64,000 bases of DNA from Pseudomonas frederiksbergensis (GTDB taxonomy: Bacteria; Pseudomonadota; Gammaproteobacteria; Pseudomonadales; Pseudomonadaceae). Where the stretch lies: contig NZ_CP018319.1 in the NCBI RefSeq assembly GCF_001952935.1, forward strand, positions 1,849,501 through 1,913,500, read 5' to 3'. This document shows, one piece after another, positions 1 to 10,654 of this stretch (position 1 is its first letter; each line of letters starts with the position of its first letter). The position numbers were made by a program, and so were the translations under genes. The notes under the pieces are model-generated. The model had not been told where the DNA came from and searched no databases. It worked only from the letters and a program-made list of their open reading frames with translations.

Positions 1-171
1 GGTCGCGTGCCCGGCCAAGGCTTCGTCGACGCTGTTGTCGATGACTTCCTGGGCGAGGTGGTTCGGCCGACTGGTGTCGGTGTACATGCCGGGGCGTTTG
101 CGCACCGGGTCGAGGCCCGAGAGGACTTCGATGGCGTCTGCGTTATAAGAGCTAGCGCTGGGAGTGGCCAT
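1..171 (-). CDS. parE: DNA topoisomerase IV subunit B, 5' end only
   Basis: Only the first 57 codons lie in the window; the gene continues past base 1. ParE is the ATPase subunit of topoisomerase IV, which unlinks daughter chromosomes. The visible part begins [20 protein letters not shown] and carries the RKRPGMYTD loop and the [10 protein letters not shown] helix, whose Glu and Asn belong to the GHKL ATP/Mg site. The ATG at 171 is the only reasonable start. It is followed on the same strand upstream by yqiA, as is usual in Pseudomonas. Gyrase B shares these motifs, but the parE-yqiA-cpdA order favours ParE. Confidence 0.9.
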   Translation of the reverse strand, partial: MATPSASSYNADAIEVLSGLDPVRKRPGMYTDTSRPNHLAQEVIDNSVDEALAGHAT

Positions 172-226
172 GGGGTCTCGTCGTCCGCCTGTAAAAAGAG
201 TGCTCGTTGAAAATAGGGGCGATGAG

Positions 227-835
227 TCACAGTGCAGTGAAATCAATCGCCTGATACAAATCTGCGCCGATGCCGGCAAAACTCAGCATTGCCGGCAATT
301 GCTCGGCAAAACCCTGGAAGCTATGGTCGCCGCCGGCCTGGATGCGCAAGGCACAGGCCCGGTAATACTGCTGGGCGAGGCGGTAGTCCAGCGTTTCATC
401 GCCGGTCTGCAACCACACCTGATAACGCTGCGGGTCCCGGGGCGCCGGCACTTCCAGCTCGGCCAGGGCCGTCACGTGGTCGTGGGTCAATTCCCAGGCC
501 TCATCGGTATACAGGTTTTTCTGCGTCCCCAGATACCCGTCGAACATCCGGTGCGGACTGACGGCAGGATTGATCAACAGGGCCTTGAGGCCATGGCGCT
601 CGGCCAAGTGAGTCGCATAGTAGCCGCCGAGTGAGCTGCCGACCAGCAGTGGCCGCCCAAGCTCCTCAATCGCCTTGTTTAGCTGACCGATGGCCTCACG
701 CGGATGGTGATGCAAGGCCGGGACGCGCAACTGATCGCTCAAGCCCAGACGTTCCATTACTTGTACCAACTGCGTGGCCTTTTTAGACGAAGGCGCGCTG
801 TTGAAACCGTGGATATAAAGGATCGAACCAGACAT
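227..835 (-). CDS. yqiA: YqiA/YcfP-family alpha/beta-hydrolase esterase
   Basis: A 202-residue small esterase of the YqiA family, cytoplasmic, with no signal peptide. An [10 protein letters not shown] oxyanion-loop strand is near residue 6, the nucleophile motif GSSLGG puts the serine at about residue 68, and the histidine sits in GGDHSFQGF near residue 171. Length and motifs match the family. It lies between parE and cpdA in an all-minus run, the standard arrangement in gammaproteobacteria. The physiological substrate is not known; family members cleave short acyl esters in vitro. The start ATG is at 835. Confidence 0.9.
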   Translation of the reverse strand: MSGSILYIHGFNSAPSSKKATQLVQVMERLGLSDQLRVPALHHHPREAIGQLNKAIEELGRPLLVGSSLGGYYATHLAERHGLKALLINPAVSPHRMFDGYLGTQKNLYTDEAWELTHDHVTALAELEVPAPRDPQRYQVWLQTGDETLDYRLAQQYYRACALRIQAGGDHSFQGFAEQLPAMLSFAGIGADLYQAIDFTAL

Positions 836-930
836 TTGAGCTCCCTGTGCGTCGGGTAAAGAAGGCGGAGTTTACAGGGAGTCGGGGGATCGGGGATATC
901 CGTGGGAATGAGCGCGGCTGTGCCGACGCC

Positions 931-1005
931 TTCGCGAGCAAGCCCGCTCCCACATTGGATCTGTGTCATTCACAAATCCCCTGTGGGAGCGGGCTTGCTC
1001 GCGAA
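931..1005. repeat. REP-type inverted repeat
   Basis: Two 23-base arms (931-953 and 983-1005) are exact reverse complements, of the type GTGGGAGCGGGCTTGCTCGC, separated by 29 bases. This is the common Pseudomonas REP/BIME element. It sits between yqiA and cpdA. The same arm sequence recurs at 35585-35674 and 60281-60370. Confidence 0.9.
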
Positions 1006-1039
1006 AGCCGCGACTCGGTCCTGCCGAATGACAAAAAAG

Positions 1040-1855
1040 TCAGTAGCCGTTGGAACCGTAATCGACCTCAAAGTCGAAACCGGTAACGCGTTCCACGCCG
1101 GTTTCGAGCTGACCATCCGGCAAAAGCCGCAACCACCGATATCCCGGCGCCTGGTCACTGACCTTGAAATCATCACTGCCCGGTTCGAACTGAATACAGG
1201 TCGAAGGCGAGGCAATCAGCCGCACGCCATTGCGAACCTGATCGACCTCTTGATGCACATGCCCCCATAAAACAGCGCGCACCTGCGCAAACCGATCCAG
1301 CACGGCGAACAAAGCGTCTGGATTGCGCAATCCGATCGGCTCCATCCACGCACACCCGATCGACACCGGATGATGATGCAAGCACACCAGATGATGCCGT
1401 TCAGGCGCCTCGCTCAACGAGCGGACCAGCAACTGTAACTGCTCATCCTGCAAATACCCCGGCACCGAACCCGGTACGGCCGAATCGAGCAACGTGACGC
1501 GCCAGTTACCAACGTCCACCACTGGTTCCAGCAACGCACTCTGCACAGCGGCCTGCGCCATGATCTGCGGCTCATCATGATTGCCGGGAATCCAGCGCGC
1601 CGGCGCATCGAGTTGCCGCGTCAGGTCACGAAACTGCTGATAGGACTCCAGCGTCCCGTCCTGAGAAAGATCGCCACTGGCAATGATCAGGTCGATCCGC
1701 GGCTGCTGACGCCGAACCAGCTCGATGACTTTTTGCAGGCTGTCCCGGGTATTCATGCCCAGCAACGTTTCATCCGATTCGGCAAACAGATGACTGTCGG
1801 ACAGTTGCACCAGCAACGCCGGATCGGCGGTGGTCAAAGTGGATACGCTCGGCAA
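1040..1855 (-). CDS. cpdA: 3',5'-cyclic-AMP phosphodiesterase
   Basis: A calcineurin-like metallophosphoesterase that hydrolyses cAMP. The first metal-binding block is VQLSDSHLF near residue 16; later come a GNHDEP block and a GHVH block, the class III cyclic nucleotide phosphodiesterase set. The open frame can be extended to a GTG at 1879, but nothing resembling a ribosome site precedes it. A TTG at 1855 has GGGAG six bases upstream and gives 271 residues beginning MPSVSTLTT, the usual length and N-terminus in Pseudomonas. I therefore place the start there. Neighbours: yqiA downstream and a DUF1249 gene upstream. Confidence 0.9.
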   Translation of the reverse strand: MPSVSTLTTADPALLVQLSDSHLFAESDETLLGMNTRDSLQKVIELVRRQQPRIDLIIASGDLSQDGTLESYQQFRDLTRQLDAPARWIPGNHDEPQIMAQAAVQSALLEPVVDVGNWRVTLLDSAVPGSVPGYLQDEQLQLLVRSLSEAPERHHLVCLHHHPVSIGCAWMEPIGLRNPDALFAVLDRFAQVRAVLWGHVHQEVDQVRNGVRLIASPSTCIQFEPGSDDFKVSDQAPGYRWLRLLPDGQLETGVERVTGFDFEVDYGSNGY

Positions 1856-1959
1856 GGCGTTCTCCCAGGGCTGAATCACGGGATGGATGAGTGCCGCAAT
1901 TATGCTGGGGGATGATCAAAAGGGGAAACCTGTGAACCTGACGCAGTTCACATCTACCG

Positions 1960-2412
1960 CTACCGCACCACCGCGTACTCGTGTCCGCAGGCCAGGCAAT
2001 GGCTCAGCCATTCACCCAGGAACATATTCAGCTGGGCCTTTTCGTCCGGCTGATGCATTGAAGCATTCGGGTAAGGATAGATGCCGCGAAAGCGTCGTGC
2101 ATGTTCGGCGCTGACCACTTCGGCCATGCACGCGTCGTGATAGACCTGAACTTCCAGTTGCGGCACCGGCAGCCACGGCAGGCTGTGTTCCTGGCGTACT
2201 TGCAGGGTTGTGGTGTACGGGCAGACTTGAAGGACTTCGAGGGCCAGTACGCCGAGCATCTGCTCGCCATGAGTCACGGCTATGCGCCGCGCCTCCGGTT
2301 CGTTGCGCATGTCGGGCAGCAATCGCATCAGGCGCGCGTAGTTGGCCTCGCAGGAGGCTTGCAGCCCCACCAGGTCGACCCTATAGCGATCGCGCAACTT
2401 GTTTACGACCAT
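1960..2412 (-). CDS. DUF1249 (YqiB-like) protein
   Basis: A 150-residue soluble protein of the DUF1249/YqiB family, of unknown function. It is recognised by NYARLMRLLPDMR near the N-terminus and the conserved PYPNASMHQPDEK segment near the C-terminus. It overlaps the end of nudF by 10 bases (ATG at 2412 inside the nudF stop region), with a GAGGGGG ribosome site formed by the last nudF codons, so translation is probably coupled. The nudF-yqiB-cpdA-yqiA-parE order is shared with E. coli. Confidence 0.88.
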   Translation of the reverse strand: MVVNKLRDRYRVDLVGLQASCEANYARLMRLLPDMRNEPEARRIAVTHGEQMLGVLALEVLQVCPYTTTLQVRQEHSLPWLPVPQLEVQVYHDACMAEVVSAEHARRFRGIYPYPNASMHQPDEKAQLNMFLGEWLSHCLACGHEYAVVR

Positions 2413-3020
2413 AACCCCCTCACTTCAACGCGGTTCAAAGCTAACCATTGCAAGGCAATGATGCTGGCCGCGTTGGCAATTCGTCCGTCGCGTACGGCTT
2501 GCAAGGCATCTTCGAACGCCCAGACCGTGACGCGGATATCTTCTGCTTCTTCCTCCAGCCCATGCAGGCCACCGACCCCTACACTGTCACAGCGCCCCAG
2601 GTACAAGTGCACAAATTCATTGCTGCCGCCCGGCGATGGAAAATATTTGGTCATCGGCCAAAGCGCCCCGAACACAAGCCCAGCTTCCTCCTGCGCTTCG
2701 CGGTGAGCAACTTCTTCCGGCACCTCATCCTTGTCGATCAGACCGGCGACCAGTTCGATCAGCCATGGATTGTCGATTTTGCCCATGGCGCCGACGCGAA
2801 ACTGCTCGATCAACACCACTTCATCGCGCTGCGGATCGTATGGCAGCACGCACACCGCATCGTGGCGAACGAACACTTCACGATTGATCTCGCGACTCAT
2901 GCCCCCGGCGAACAATTCGTGGCGCAAGTGCACACGATCGAGCTTGTAGAAACCCTCGTAGCACTTTTCGCGCCGAACGATATCAACGGCGGTCGGAACG
3001 GCGTTGGCAAAATCAGTCAT
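2403..3020 (-). CDS. nudF: ADP-ribose pyrophosphatase, Nudix family
   Basis: Hydrolyses ADP-ribose to AMP and ribose 5-phosphate. It is 205 residues long. A complete Nudix box (G-x5-E-x7-RE-x2-EE-x-G) occupies roughly residues 93-115, seen as GLIDKDE followed by HREAQEEAGL. The N-terminal beta region (VRREKCYEGFYKLDRVHLRH) is the swapped dimerisation domain of the NudF type. The ATG at 3020 has a GAGGA ribosome site eight bases upstream. First gene of the nudF-DUF1249-cpdA-yqiA-parE string. Confidence 0.93.
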   Translation of the reverse strand: MTDFANAVPTAVDIVRREKCYEGFYKLDRVHLRHELFAGGMSREINREVFVRHDAVCVLPYDPQRDEVVLIEQFRVGAMGKIDNPWLIELVAGLIDKDEVPEEVAHREAQEEAGLVFGALWPMTKYFPSPGGSNEFVHLYLGRCDSVGVGGLHGLEEEAEDIRVTVWAFEDALQAVRDGRIANAASIIALQWLALNRVEVRGLWS

Positions 3021-3249
3021 GACTATCCTCGTTTACTGCAAATCCGTTATGAGGCTCCTTTTTGTTACTTGCAACCTCGACTTCGCGCCATCCTAACGCG
3101 CCCGCGATGTTTGATGCAGCCCCTTTCCAGTCAGCGGGATAGACGGTGAGAGCAAAACCAACTCTAATCAGCTTAGTGGCGAACTGACTGCTTCGTTGAG
3201 AGTCGAAGCGGATAACTTTTTGCCTTTCCCTGTTTCATGAAGGACGCCC

Positions 3250-3996
3250 ATGTCGCTTTTTAAAATCGCCTCCGTGGCTGCAATCGCCCTGACTTTGGGC
3301 GCCTGCCAGAGTTTGTTCCAACCCAACTACCGGGCGCCGCTTGAAACTACCCGCGATGCATCCGAACAGCTGAAACCGGGTTGCACAACAGCTGACTGCC
3401 CGCTGGTTAACATCGATACGCTGCGCTTCCCTGCCGAACCTGCGCTTGACGGCATCATCGAAAAACGCCTGCTGCAACTGACCCGAACCTCGCCCGACGC
3501 CCCGGTGGCGCCCACGCTGGCCGCGTATCGCGAGCAGTTTTTGAGCAGTGCCGGCCCGCGTAACAGCAGTTACTTGCAAGCCAAGGTACGTGAGCAGCAT
3601 GACGGCTTGGTGATCGTCGAATTTTCCAGCTACCTGGACACTGGCGGTGCCCATGGCACGCCGGGCCGCAGTTTCATCAACTATTCACGCCAGCAACACA
3701 AAGTGCTGACGCTGTCGGACATGTTGGTGCCGGGGCAGGAAGAAGCGTTCTGGAAAGCGGCGCAAGTAGCGCACAACAGCTGGCTGATCAGCACCAAGCT
3801 CGATCAGGAGCCAGAGTTCGTGAAGAGCTGGCCTTTCGTCAAAACCCAAAACATTGCGCTGACGTACGGCGGGGTGATCCTCAAGTACGAAGTGAGCACC
3901 ATCGCGCCATACGCGCTGGGCCACGTCGAACTGAAGATCCCCTACCCGCGCCTGAACGGTATTCTCAAGCCCGAGCTGTTTCCCGGCCGTAGCTGA
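3250..3996 (+). CDS. RsiV/DUF3298-type lipoprotein
   Basis: A 248-residue predicted lipoprotein. The signal peptide ends in a lipobox (TLGAC, Cys19), so the mature protein should be anchored in the outer membrane facing the periplasm. The body matches the DUF3298/RsiV fold: a sheet strand VIVEFSSYLDTGGAHG is followed by YSRQQHKVLTLSDML. In RsiV this fold binds lysozyme, but there is no adjacent sigma factor here, so that role is not implied. ATG at 3250 with AAGGA upstream. Its 3' end overlaps the 3' end of the convergent cytX by 32 bases. Confidence 0.75.
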   Translation: MSLFKIASVAAIALTLGACQSLFQPNYRAPLETTRDASEQLKPGCTTADCPLVNIDTLRFPAEPALDGIIEKRLLQLTRTSPDAPVAPTLAAYREQFLSSAGPRNSSYLQAKVREQHDGLVIVEFSSYLDTGGAHGTPGRSFINYSRQQHKVLTLSDMLVPGQEEAFWKAAQVAHNSWLISTKLDQEPEFVKSWPFVKTQNIALTYGGVILKYEVSTIAPYALGHVELKIPYPRLNGILKPELFPGRS

Positions 3997-5257
3997 AGGC
4001 TCGACCGAGCAGCAGTTGCAGCAGCCCTGCCAGAATCAGCGACGGCAGGGTTGCGCCGATGTCCGGATACAGATTGGCCAGCAAATGATAGGTACTCACC
4101 CCGCCCAACCAGGCGAGCAACACCGGCCAGCGCAATGCGGCTGACGCCACGCGAGCACTGCGCTTGCGCAGGATGAAGTGATCCACCAGCACCACGCCGA
4201 ACAGCGGCGCAAACACCGAACCGATCAACAGCAGGAAGTTCTGATACTGGGCCAACGGCGCCAGGCAGGCGATCAGTGTGCAGATCACGCCAATCGCCAG
4301 TGCCAGATGCTCAACTTTCAAGCGCAGCAAAATCCCGCTGGAAACGGCCGCCGAGTGAATGTCGGCGAAGGCGTTTTCCGACTCGTCCAACAGGATCAGC
4401 AGCAGCGGAATCCCCAGGCCGGCACCCGCCAATGCCAACAGCAAGGCATTCACTTCACCGCTCGGCGCGAACGCCAGGGTGTAGGCCACGCCCAGGCTCA
4501 TCAGCCAGAAGTTACCGATAAAGAAGCCGATCGCTGTACCGCCGAACACGTTTTTCGCACGCTTGCCGAAACGCGAGTAATCGGCAATCAGCGGCAACCA
4601 CGACAGCGGCATGGCGATGGCAATGTCGAAGCCCACGGCGAACGGCATCGAACCATCACCGGCCTGTGCCCACAGCGCCGCCAGATCAGCTTTGGCGAAC
4701 AGGTTCCAGGTCAGCCAGATGCACGCGGCCAGCAGCAACCAGATGCCCCACTTGCGCAGGATCTGACGGACGAATGTCAGCGGACCACTGACGGCCAGCA
4801 AGGTCGCCAAACCACCAAAGAACACGGTCCACAGCAGCGGATTGGACAGCAGGCTGCTTTCGCTGAACGCCCGCGCACCGAGCAGGCTGGCGGCGTCGCG
4901 CATGACGATGATTTCGAACGAGCCCCAACCGATCAGTTGCAGCAGGTTCAGCACGGCCGGCAGGCTCGCGCCTTTTGCACCGAGGCTGAGTTTGAGCGCG
5001 GCCATTGACGACAGACCGGTGTCGCTGCCGATCACGCCGACGGCGGCCAGCAGCAAAACGCCGACCAGCGTGCCGAGGAAGATTGCCAGCAGCGAACCGG
5101 ACAGGCCCAGGCCTGGCGCGAGCAGAGCGCCGGTCTGCAACACCATCAGACCGATGCCGAGGGAGAACCACAGGGAAAACAGATCGCGGCCGCCGAAGAC
5201 ACGTTTGTCTTGGGGCACCGCGATATCAGGGGAATACGTGCTGGGTTGAATGCTCAA
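3965..5257 (-). CDS. cytX: Putative hydroxymethylpyrimidine transporter, NCS1 family
   Basis: A 430-residue polytopic inner-membrane protein with about 12 hydrophobic segments, of the cytosine permease (NCS1) family. CytX members are predicted importers of the thiamin precursor HMP; the position immediately downstream of thiC supports this. The N-terminal signature is RDLFSLWFSLGIG. The frame starts at a TTG (5257), giving MSIQPSTYSPDIA; no ATG is available upstream. The leader just before the start carries a TPP-riboswitch-like fragment described separately. Specificity for HMP rather than cytosine is inferred from context. Confidence 0.83.
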   Translation of the reverse strand: MSIQPSTYSPDIAVPQDKRVFGGRDLFSLWFSLGIGLMVLQTGALLAPGLGLSGSLLAIFLGTLVGVLLLAAVGVIGSDTGLSSMAALKLSLGAKGASLPAVLNLLQLIGWGSFEIIVMRDAASLLGARAFSESSLLSNPLLWTVFFGGLATLLAVSGPLTFVRQILRKWGIWLLLAACIWLTWNLFAKADLAALWAQAGDGSMPFAVGFDIAIAMPLSWLPLIADYSRFGKRAKNVFGGTAIGFFIGNFWLMSLGVAYTLAFAPSGEVNALLLALAGAGLGIPLLLILLDESENAFADIHSAAVSSGILLRLKVEHLALAIGVICTLIACLAPLAQYQNFLLLIGSVFAPLFGVVLVDHFILRKRSARVASAALRWPVLLAWLGGVSTYHLLANLYPDIGATLPSLILAGLLQLLLGRAFSYGRETARA

Positions 5258-5276
5258 GGGTGTTATCTCAGAGGGG
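5253..5276 (-). other. TPP-riboswitch-like fragment at cytX start
   Basis: On the minus strand the bases overlapping the cytX start read CTGAGATAACACCCTTGA. This resembles the CUGAGA...ACCC-UUGA core of thi-box aptamers. The upstream arm (the GGGGUGC side) and the following ACCUGAUC are absent; a REP-type element starts about 10 bases upstream. It is either a remnant or a chance match. Confidence 0.3.
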
Positions 5277-5286
5277 CATTTGTTGT

Positions 5287-5388
5287 GATCGTTCCCACGC
5301 TCCGCGTGGGAATGCCTCTAGGGACGCTCCGCGTCCAGTGACGCGGAGCGTCACGGGCTGCATTCCCACGCAGAGCGTGGGAACGATC
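5287..5388. repeat. BIME-like inverted repeat, GATCGTTCCCACGC family
   Basis: The outer arms GATCGTTCCCACGCTC(C/T)GCGTGGGAA at the two ends are near-perfect reverse complements, and inner GGACGCTCCGCGTCC-type hairpins lie between them. The same composite element occurs at 15221-15326 and 49214-49323. It separates thiC from cytX and may affect mRNA stability. Confidence 0.88.
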
Positions 5389-5397
5389 AGTACGGAA

Positions 5398-7553
<2,156 letters not shown>

Positions 7554-7748
7554 CCCGGCCAGTCTAGACACAACCGGCAAAGAACGCCAACACCGCGGTA
7601 AACACCGTGATGAATGGCGCAATTACAGGATTGTTGCGGTCGTTGCGCACAACTACACTCGCTACGCCATACCGCGCCTTGACGCTGTATGGGCCGCGCC
7701 GTAGCCTTGGCGCTCAAATTATCAGCGTAATTTTTTAGGGATGGCCTC

Positions 7749-9188
7749 ATGCTGCGCAAACTCTCACTGGCCGTTGCCGTGTCTTGTGCGTCCAATGGAA
7801 TGGCCTGGGCAGCAGAAGCGCCCTTATCGACCAAAACCGATCTGGTCAGCGTCTACCAGGAAGCGGTGGACAATAACGCCGACCTGGCTGCCGCCATCGC
7901 CCAATATGGCGCCCAGAAAGAAGTCGTGCCCCAGGCCCGCGCCGGGCTGCTGCCGAACCTCTCTGGTGGTGCCGAAGTGGCTAACGTGCGCACGTCGATC
8001 GATCAGCCTGCGTCCACCTTCAGCCGCAATGCTCATTCGTATCAGGCAACGCTGGCGCAACCGCTGTTCCGGGCCGATCGCTGGTTCCAGTTCCAGGCTG
8101 CCAAGGACGTTAATGAGCAGGCCGCGTTGCAACTCTCGGCGACCCAGCAAAACCTGATCCTGCAGACCGCCGAAAGCTACTTCAACGTATTGCGCACCCA
8201 GGACAACCTGGCCTCGACCAAGGCCGAGGAAGCCGCATTCAAACGCCAGCTCGATCAATCCAACGAGCGCTTCGATGTCGGCCTGTCGGACAAGACCGAC
8301 GTGCTGCAATCCCAGGCCAGTTACGACACCGCGCGGGCCAACCGGATCGTCGCGCAGCGTCAGGTGGATGATGCGTTCGAAGCCCTGATCACCCTGACCA
8401 ACCGTCAGTACAACTCGATTCAGGGCATTGTCCACACCCTGCCGATTCTGCCGCCATCACCGAACGACGCCAAATCCTGGGTCGATACGGCGGCCAGGCA
8501 GAACCTCAATCTGTTGGCCAGCAACTACGCCGTCAGCGCCGCCGAAGAAACCCTCAAGCAGCGCAAGGCCGGCCACGCGCCGACCCTGGACGCCGTGGCG
8601 AAGTACGAGAAAGGCGATAACGATGCCCTGGGCTTCAGCAACCCGAATGTCTTCGGCTCGCCCTACAAGGGCGACGTTGACCAGACCACCGTGGGCCTGC
8701 AACTGAATATCCCGATCTACAGCGGCGGCCTGATCAATTCCCAGGTGCGTCAATCGTATGCCCAGCTGGATCAGTCCGAGCAGCAACGTGAAGCCCTGCG
8801 CCGGCAAATCGTCGAAAGCACCCGCAACCTGCACCGCGCGGTGAACACCGACGTCGAGCAGGTGCAGGCACGCAAGCAGTCGATCATCTCCAACCAGAGC
8901 GCGGTGGAAGCGACCGAAATCGGTTATCAGGTGGGCACGCGAAATATCGTCGACGTGCTGGATGCCCAGCGTCAGCTGTACACCTCGGTGCGCGACTACA
9001 ACAACACGCGTTACGACTACATCCTCGACAACCTGCGCTTGAAGCAGGCCGCGGGCACGTTGAATCCGGGGGACTTGCAGGATCTGGCGCGTTACCTCAA
9101 GGCTGATTACAACCCGGATAAAGACTTCCTGCCGCCGGACCTGGCGAAGGCTGCGGCGGAGCAACTCAAAGCCAATCCAACGCAGTAA
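7749..9188 (+). CDS. tolC: TolC-family outer-membrane efflux protein
   Basis: A 479-residue TolC-type trimeric channel-tunnel protein that connects inner-membrane pumps to the outside. A signal peptide ends at AWA-AEA (about residue 21). Two repeated OEP domains follow, with the typical helical/strand pattern: YFNVLRTQDNL and RFDVGLSDKTDVLQSQ in the first, and GYQVGTRNIVDVLDAQRQLY in the second. ATG at 7749 preceded by AGGGA. It is transcribed alone, divergent from thiC and convergent with waaA, with no pump genes beside it, so it may serve several pumps and type I exporters, as TolC does elsewhere. Confidence 0.92.
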   Translation: MLRKLSLAVAVSCASNGMAWAAEAPLSTKTDLVSVYQEAVDNNADLAAAIAQYGAQKEVVPQARAGLLPNLSGGAEVANVRTSIDQPASTFSRNAHSYQATLAQPLFRADRWFQFQAAKDVNEQAALQLSATQQNLILQTAESYFNVLRTQDNLASTKAEEAAFKRQLDQSNERFDVGLSDKTDVLQSQASYDTARANRIVAQRQVDDAFEALITLTNRQYNSIQGIVHTLPILPPSPNDAKSWVDTAARQNLNLLASNYAVSAAEETLKQRKAGHAPTLDAVAKYEKGDNDALGFSNPNVFGSPYKGDVDQTTVGLQLNIPIYSGGLINSQVRQSYAQLDQSEQQREALRRQIVESTRNLHRAVNTDVEQVQARKQSIISNQSAVEATEIGYQVGTRNIVDVLDAQRQLYTSVRDYNNTRYDYILDNLRLKQAAGTLNPGDLQDLARYLKADYNPDKDFLPPDLAKAAAEQLKANPTQ

Positions 9189-9198
9189 AGGTAAACCT

Positions 9199-9345
9199 GT
9201 GGCGAGGGGGCTTGTCGGAACGCCGCATCGCCCCGTTCGGCTGCGAAGCAGTCGTAGAATCAGCTGCCTCGGTGCTTCTGGAAGAAACTGGTCGCCTGTT
9301 TTGGGGCTGCTTCGCAGCCCAACGGGGGCAAGCCCCCTCGCCACA
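9199..9345. repeat. REP-type inverted repeat (TGTGGCGAGGG family)
   Basis: The outer arms are TGTGGCGAGGGGGCTTG at the left and CAAGCCCCCTCGCCACA at the right, with inner CGGCTGCGAAGCAG / CTGCTTCGCAGCC segments. The element lies between the convergent tolC and waaA. The same family appears at 12012-12142, 45351-45444 and 48350-48460. Confidence 0.88.
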
Positions 9346-9362
9346 ATGGATCAGCGGCGGAT

Positions 9363-10643
9363 TCAGGACTTGTCGATCAACCGCCCCAACCCATCCAGCA
9401 ATCGCTGCAACGCGCCCTGATTGGTGCGCATCACTTTCAACCCCGCCTGCGCCATCCGTTGCGCATCGCTCGGCAATTCGAACAGCCGCTGCACCGCCAG
9501 CGCCAGACCTTCGGCATCCTCCACTTCCTGCAACGCCCCGGCACTGCGCAACTGCGCGGCGATTTCGAGGAAATTGAACAGGTGTGGCCCGCTCAACACC
9601 GGTTTGGCCAGAGCCGCCGGCTCCAGCAGGTTGTGCCCGCCGTTCGGCACCAGACTGCCGCCAACAAAAGCGCTGTCGGCCAAGGCATACAGAAACAGCA
9701 ACTCACCCATGGTGTCGCCCACCAGCACCGACGTTTGCGCGGTGACCGGGTCGCCAGTGGAGCGACGCACCGTGGCGAAACCCTGTTGCCGACATAGCTC
9801 GAACACCGTGTTGAAACGTTCTGGATGGCGCGGCACCAGAATCAACAATGCATCGGGATGATTGGCCAGCAACTGACGATGAGCCGCCAGCACCACTTCG
9901 TCTTCGCCTTCGTGCGTACTGGCCGCAATCCACACCGCGCGCTCCTGCGCCTGCCATTGCGCACGCAACTCGGCGGCACGCTGAAGCAGTGCCGGGTCGA
10001 TGGTCAGGTCGAACTTGATCGAGCCGGTCACTTCGACGGTTTCCGGGCGCGCGCCCAAATCGCGGAAGCGCTGGGCCTCGGCTTCGGTCTGCACCGCGAA
10101 CAGGCTCATCTCGGCGAGCATCGGCTGGGTCAGTTTGCCGAAGCGGCCATAACCCTTGGCGGAACGCTCGGACAGTCGCGCATTGGCCAGGGCCACGGGA
10201 ATCCCGCGCCTGGCGCACTGATGGATATGGTTCGGCCAGAGCTCGGTTTCCATGATCACCGCCAGTTTCGGCTGCACCCGATCAAGGAATCGCTTCGCTG
10301 CGCAAGGCAAGTCATAAGGCAAATAGCAGTGCTGGATGCGCGGTTCATTGGCGAACAGCGCGTGGATACGCTCCGAACCGGTCGGGGTCATGCAGGTCAC
10401 GGTAATGGGCAACTGTGGATAACGTTGCAGCAAGGCGCGAATCATCGGCGCCGCGGCAATGCTTTCGCCCACCGACACCGCGTGCACCCAGATGCCGCCC
10501 GTTTTCATCGTCGGTAACCCGAGGGAGAAACGTTCGCCAATGCGCTTGGCGTACGCCGGCGCCTTACGCGCCCGCAGCCACAGCCGAATCGCTACCAGTG
10601 GCAGCCCCAAGTAAAACAGCGCGGTGTAGAGAGTTCTATTCAT
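9363..10643 (-). CDS. waaA: 3-deoxy-D-manno-octulosonic acid (Kdo) transferase
   Basis: Transfers Kdo from CMP-Kdo to the lipid A precursor, the first step of LPS core assembly, at the cytoplasmic face of the inner membrane. It is 426 residues long. An N-terminal membrane anchor (TALFYLGLPLVAIRLWLRAR) is followed by the GERFG-like segment, and the catalytic-base glutamate lies in HAVSVGESIAA near residue 61. The C-terminal half has the GGSLVPNGGHNLLEPAAL signature. ATG at 10643. It stands about 5 kb from hldE rather than within the core operon. Confidence 0.96.
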   Translation of the reverse strand: MNRTLYTALFYLGLPLVAIRLWLRARKAPAYAKRIGERFSLGLPTMKTGGIWVHAVSVGESIAAAPMIRALLQRYPQLPITVTCMTPTGSERIHALFANEPRIQHCYLPYDLPCAAKRFLDRVQPKLAVIMETELWPNHIHQCARRGIPVALANARLSERSAKGYGRFGKLTQPMLAEMSLFAVQTEAEAQRFRDLGARPETVEVTGSIKFDLTIDPALLQRAAELRAQWQAQERAVWIAASTHEGEDEVVLAAHRQLLANHPDALLILVPRHPERFNTVFELCRQQGFATVRRSTGDPVTAQTSVLVGDTMGELLFLYALADSAFVGGSLVPNGGHNLLEPAALAKPVLSGPHLFNFLEIAAQLRSAGALQEVEDAEGLALAVQRLFELPSDAQRMAQAGLKVMRTNQGALQRLLDGLGRLIDKS

Positions 10644-10654
10644 GGCGGCGGAGT

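Noticed and set aside
3190..3215. Weak terminator-like hairpin before the DUF3298 gene
   Set aside because: Six-base stem GCTTCG/CGAAGC with a distant T run and no plus-strand gene upstream that it could terminate.
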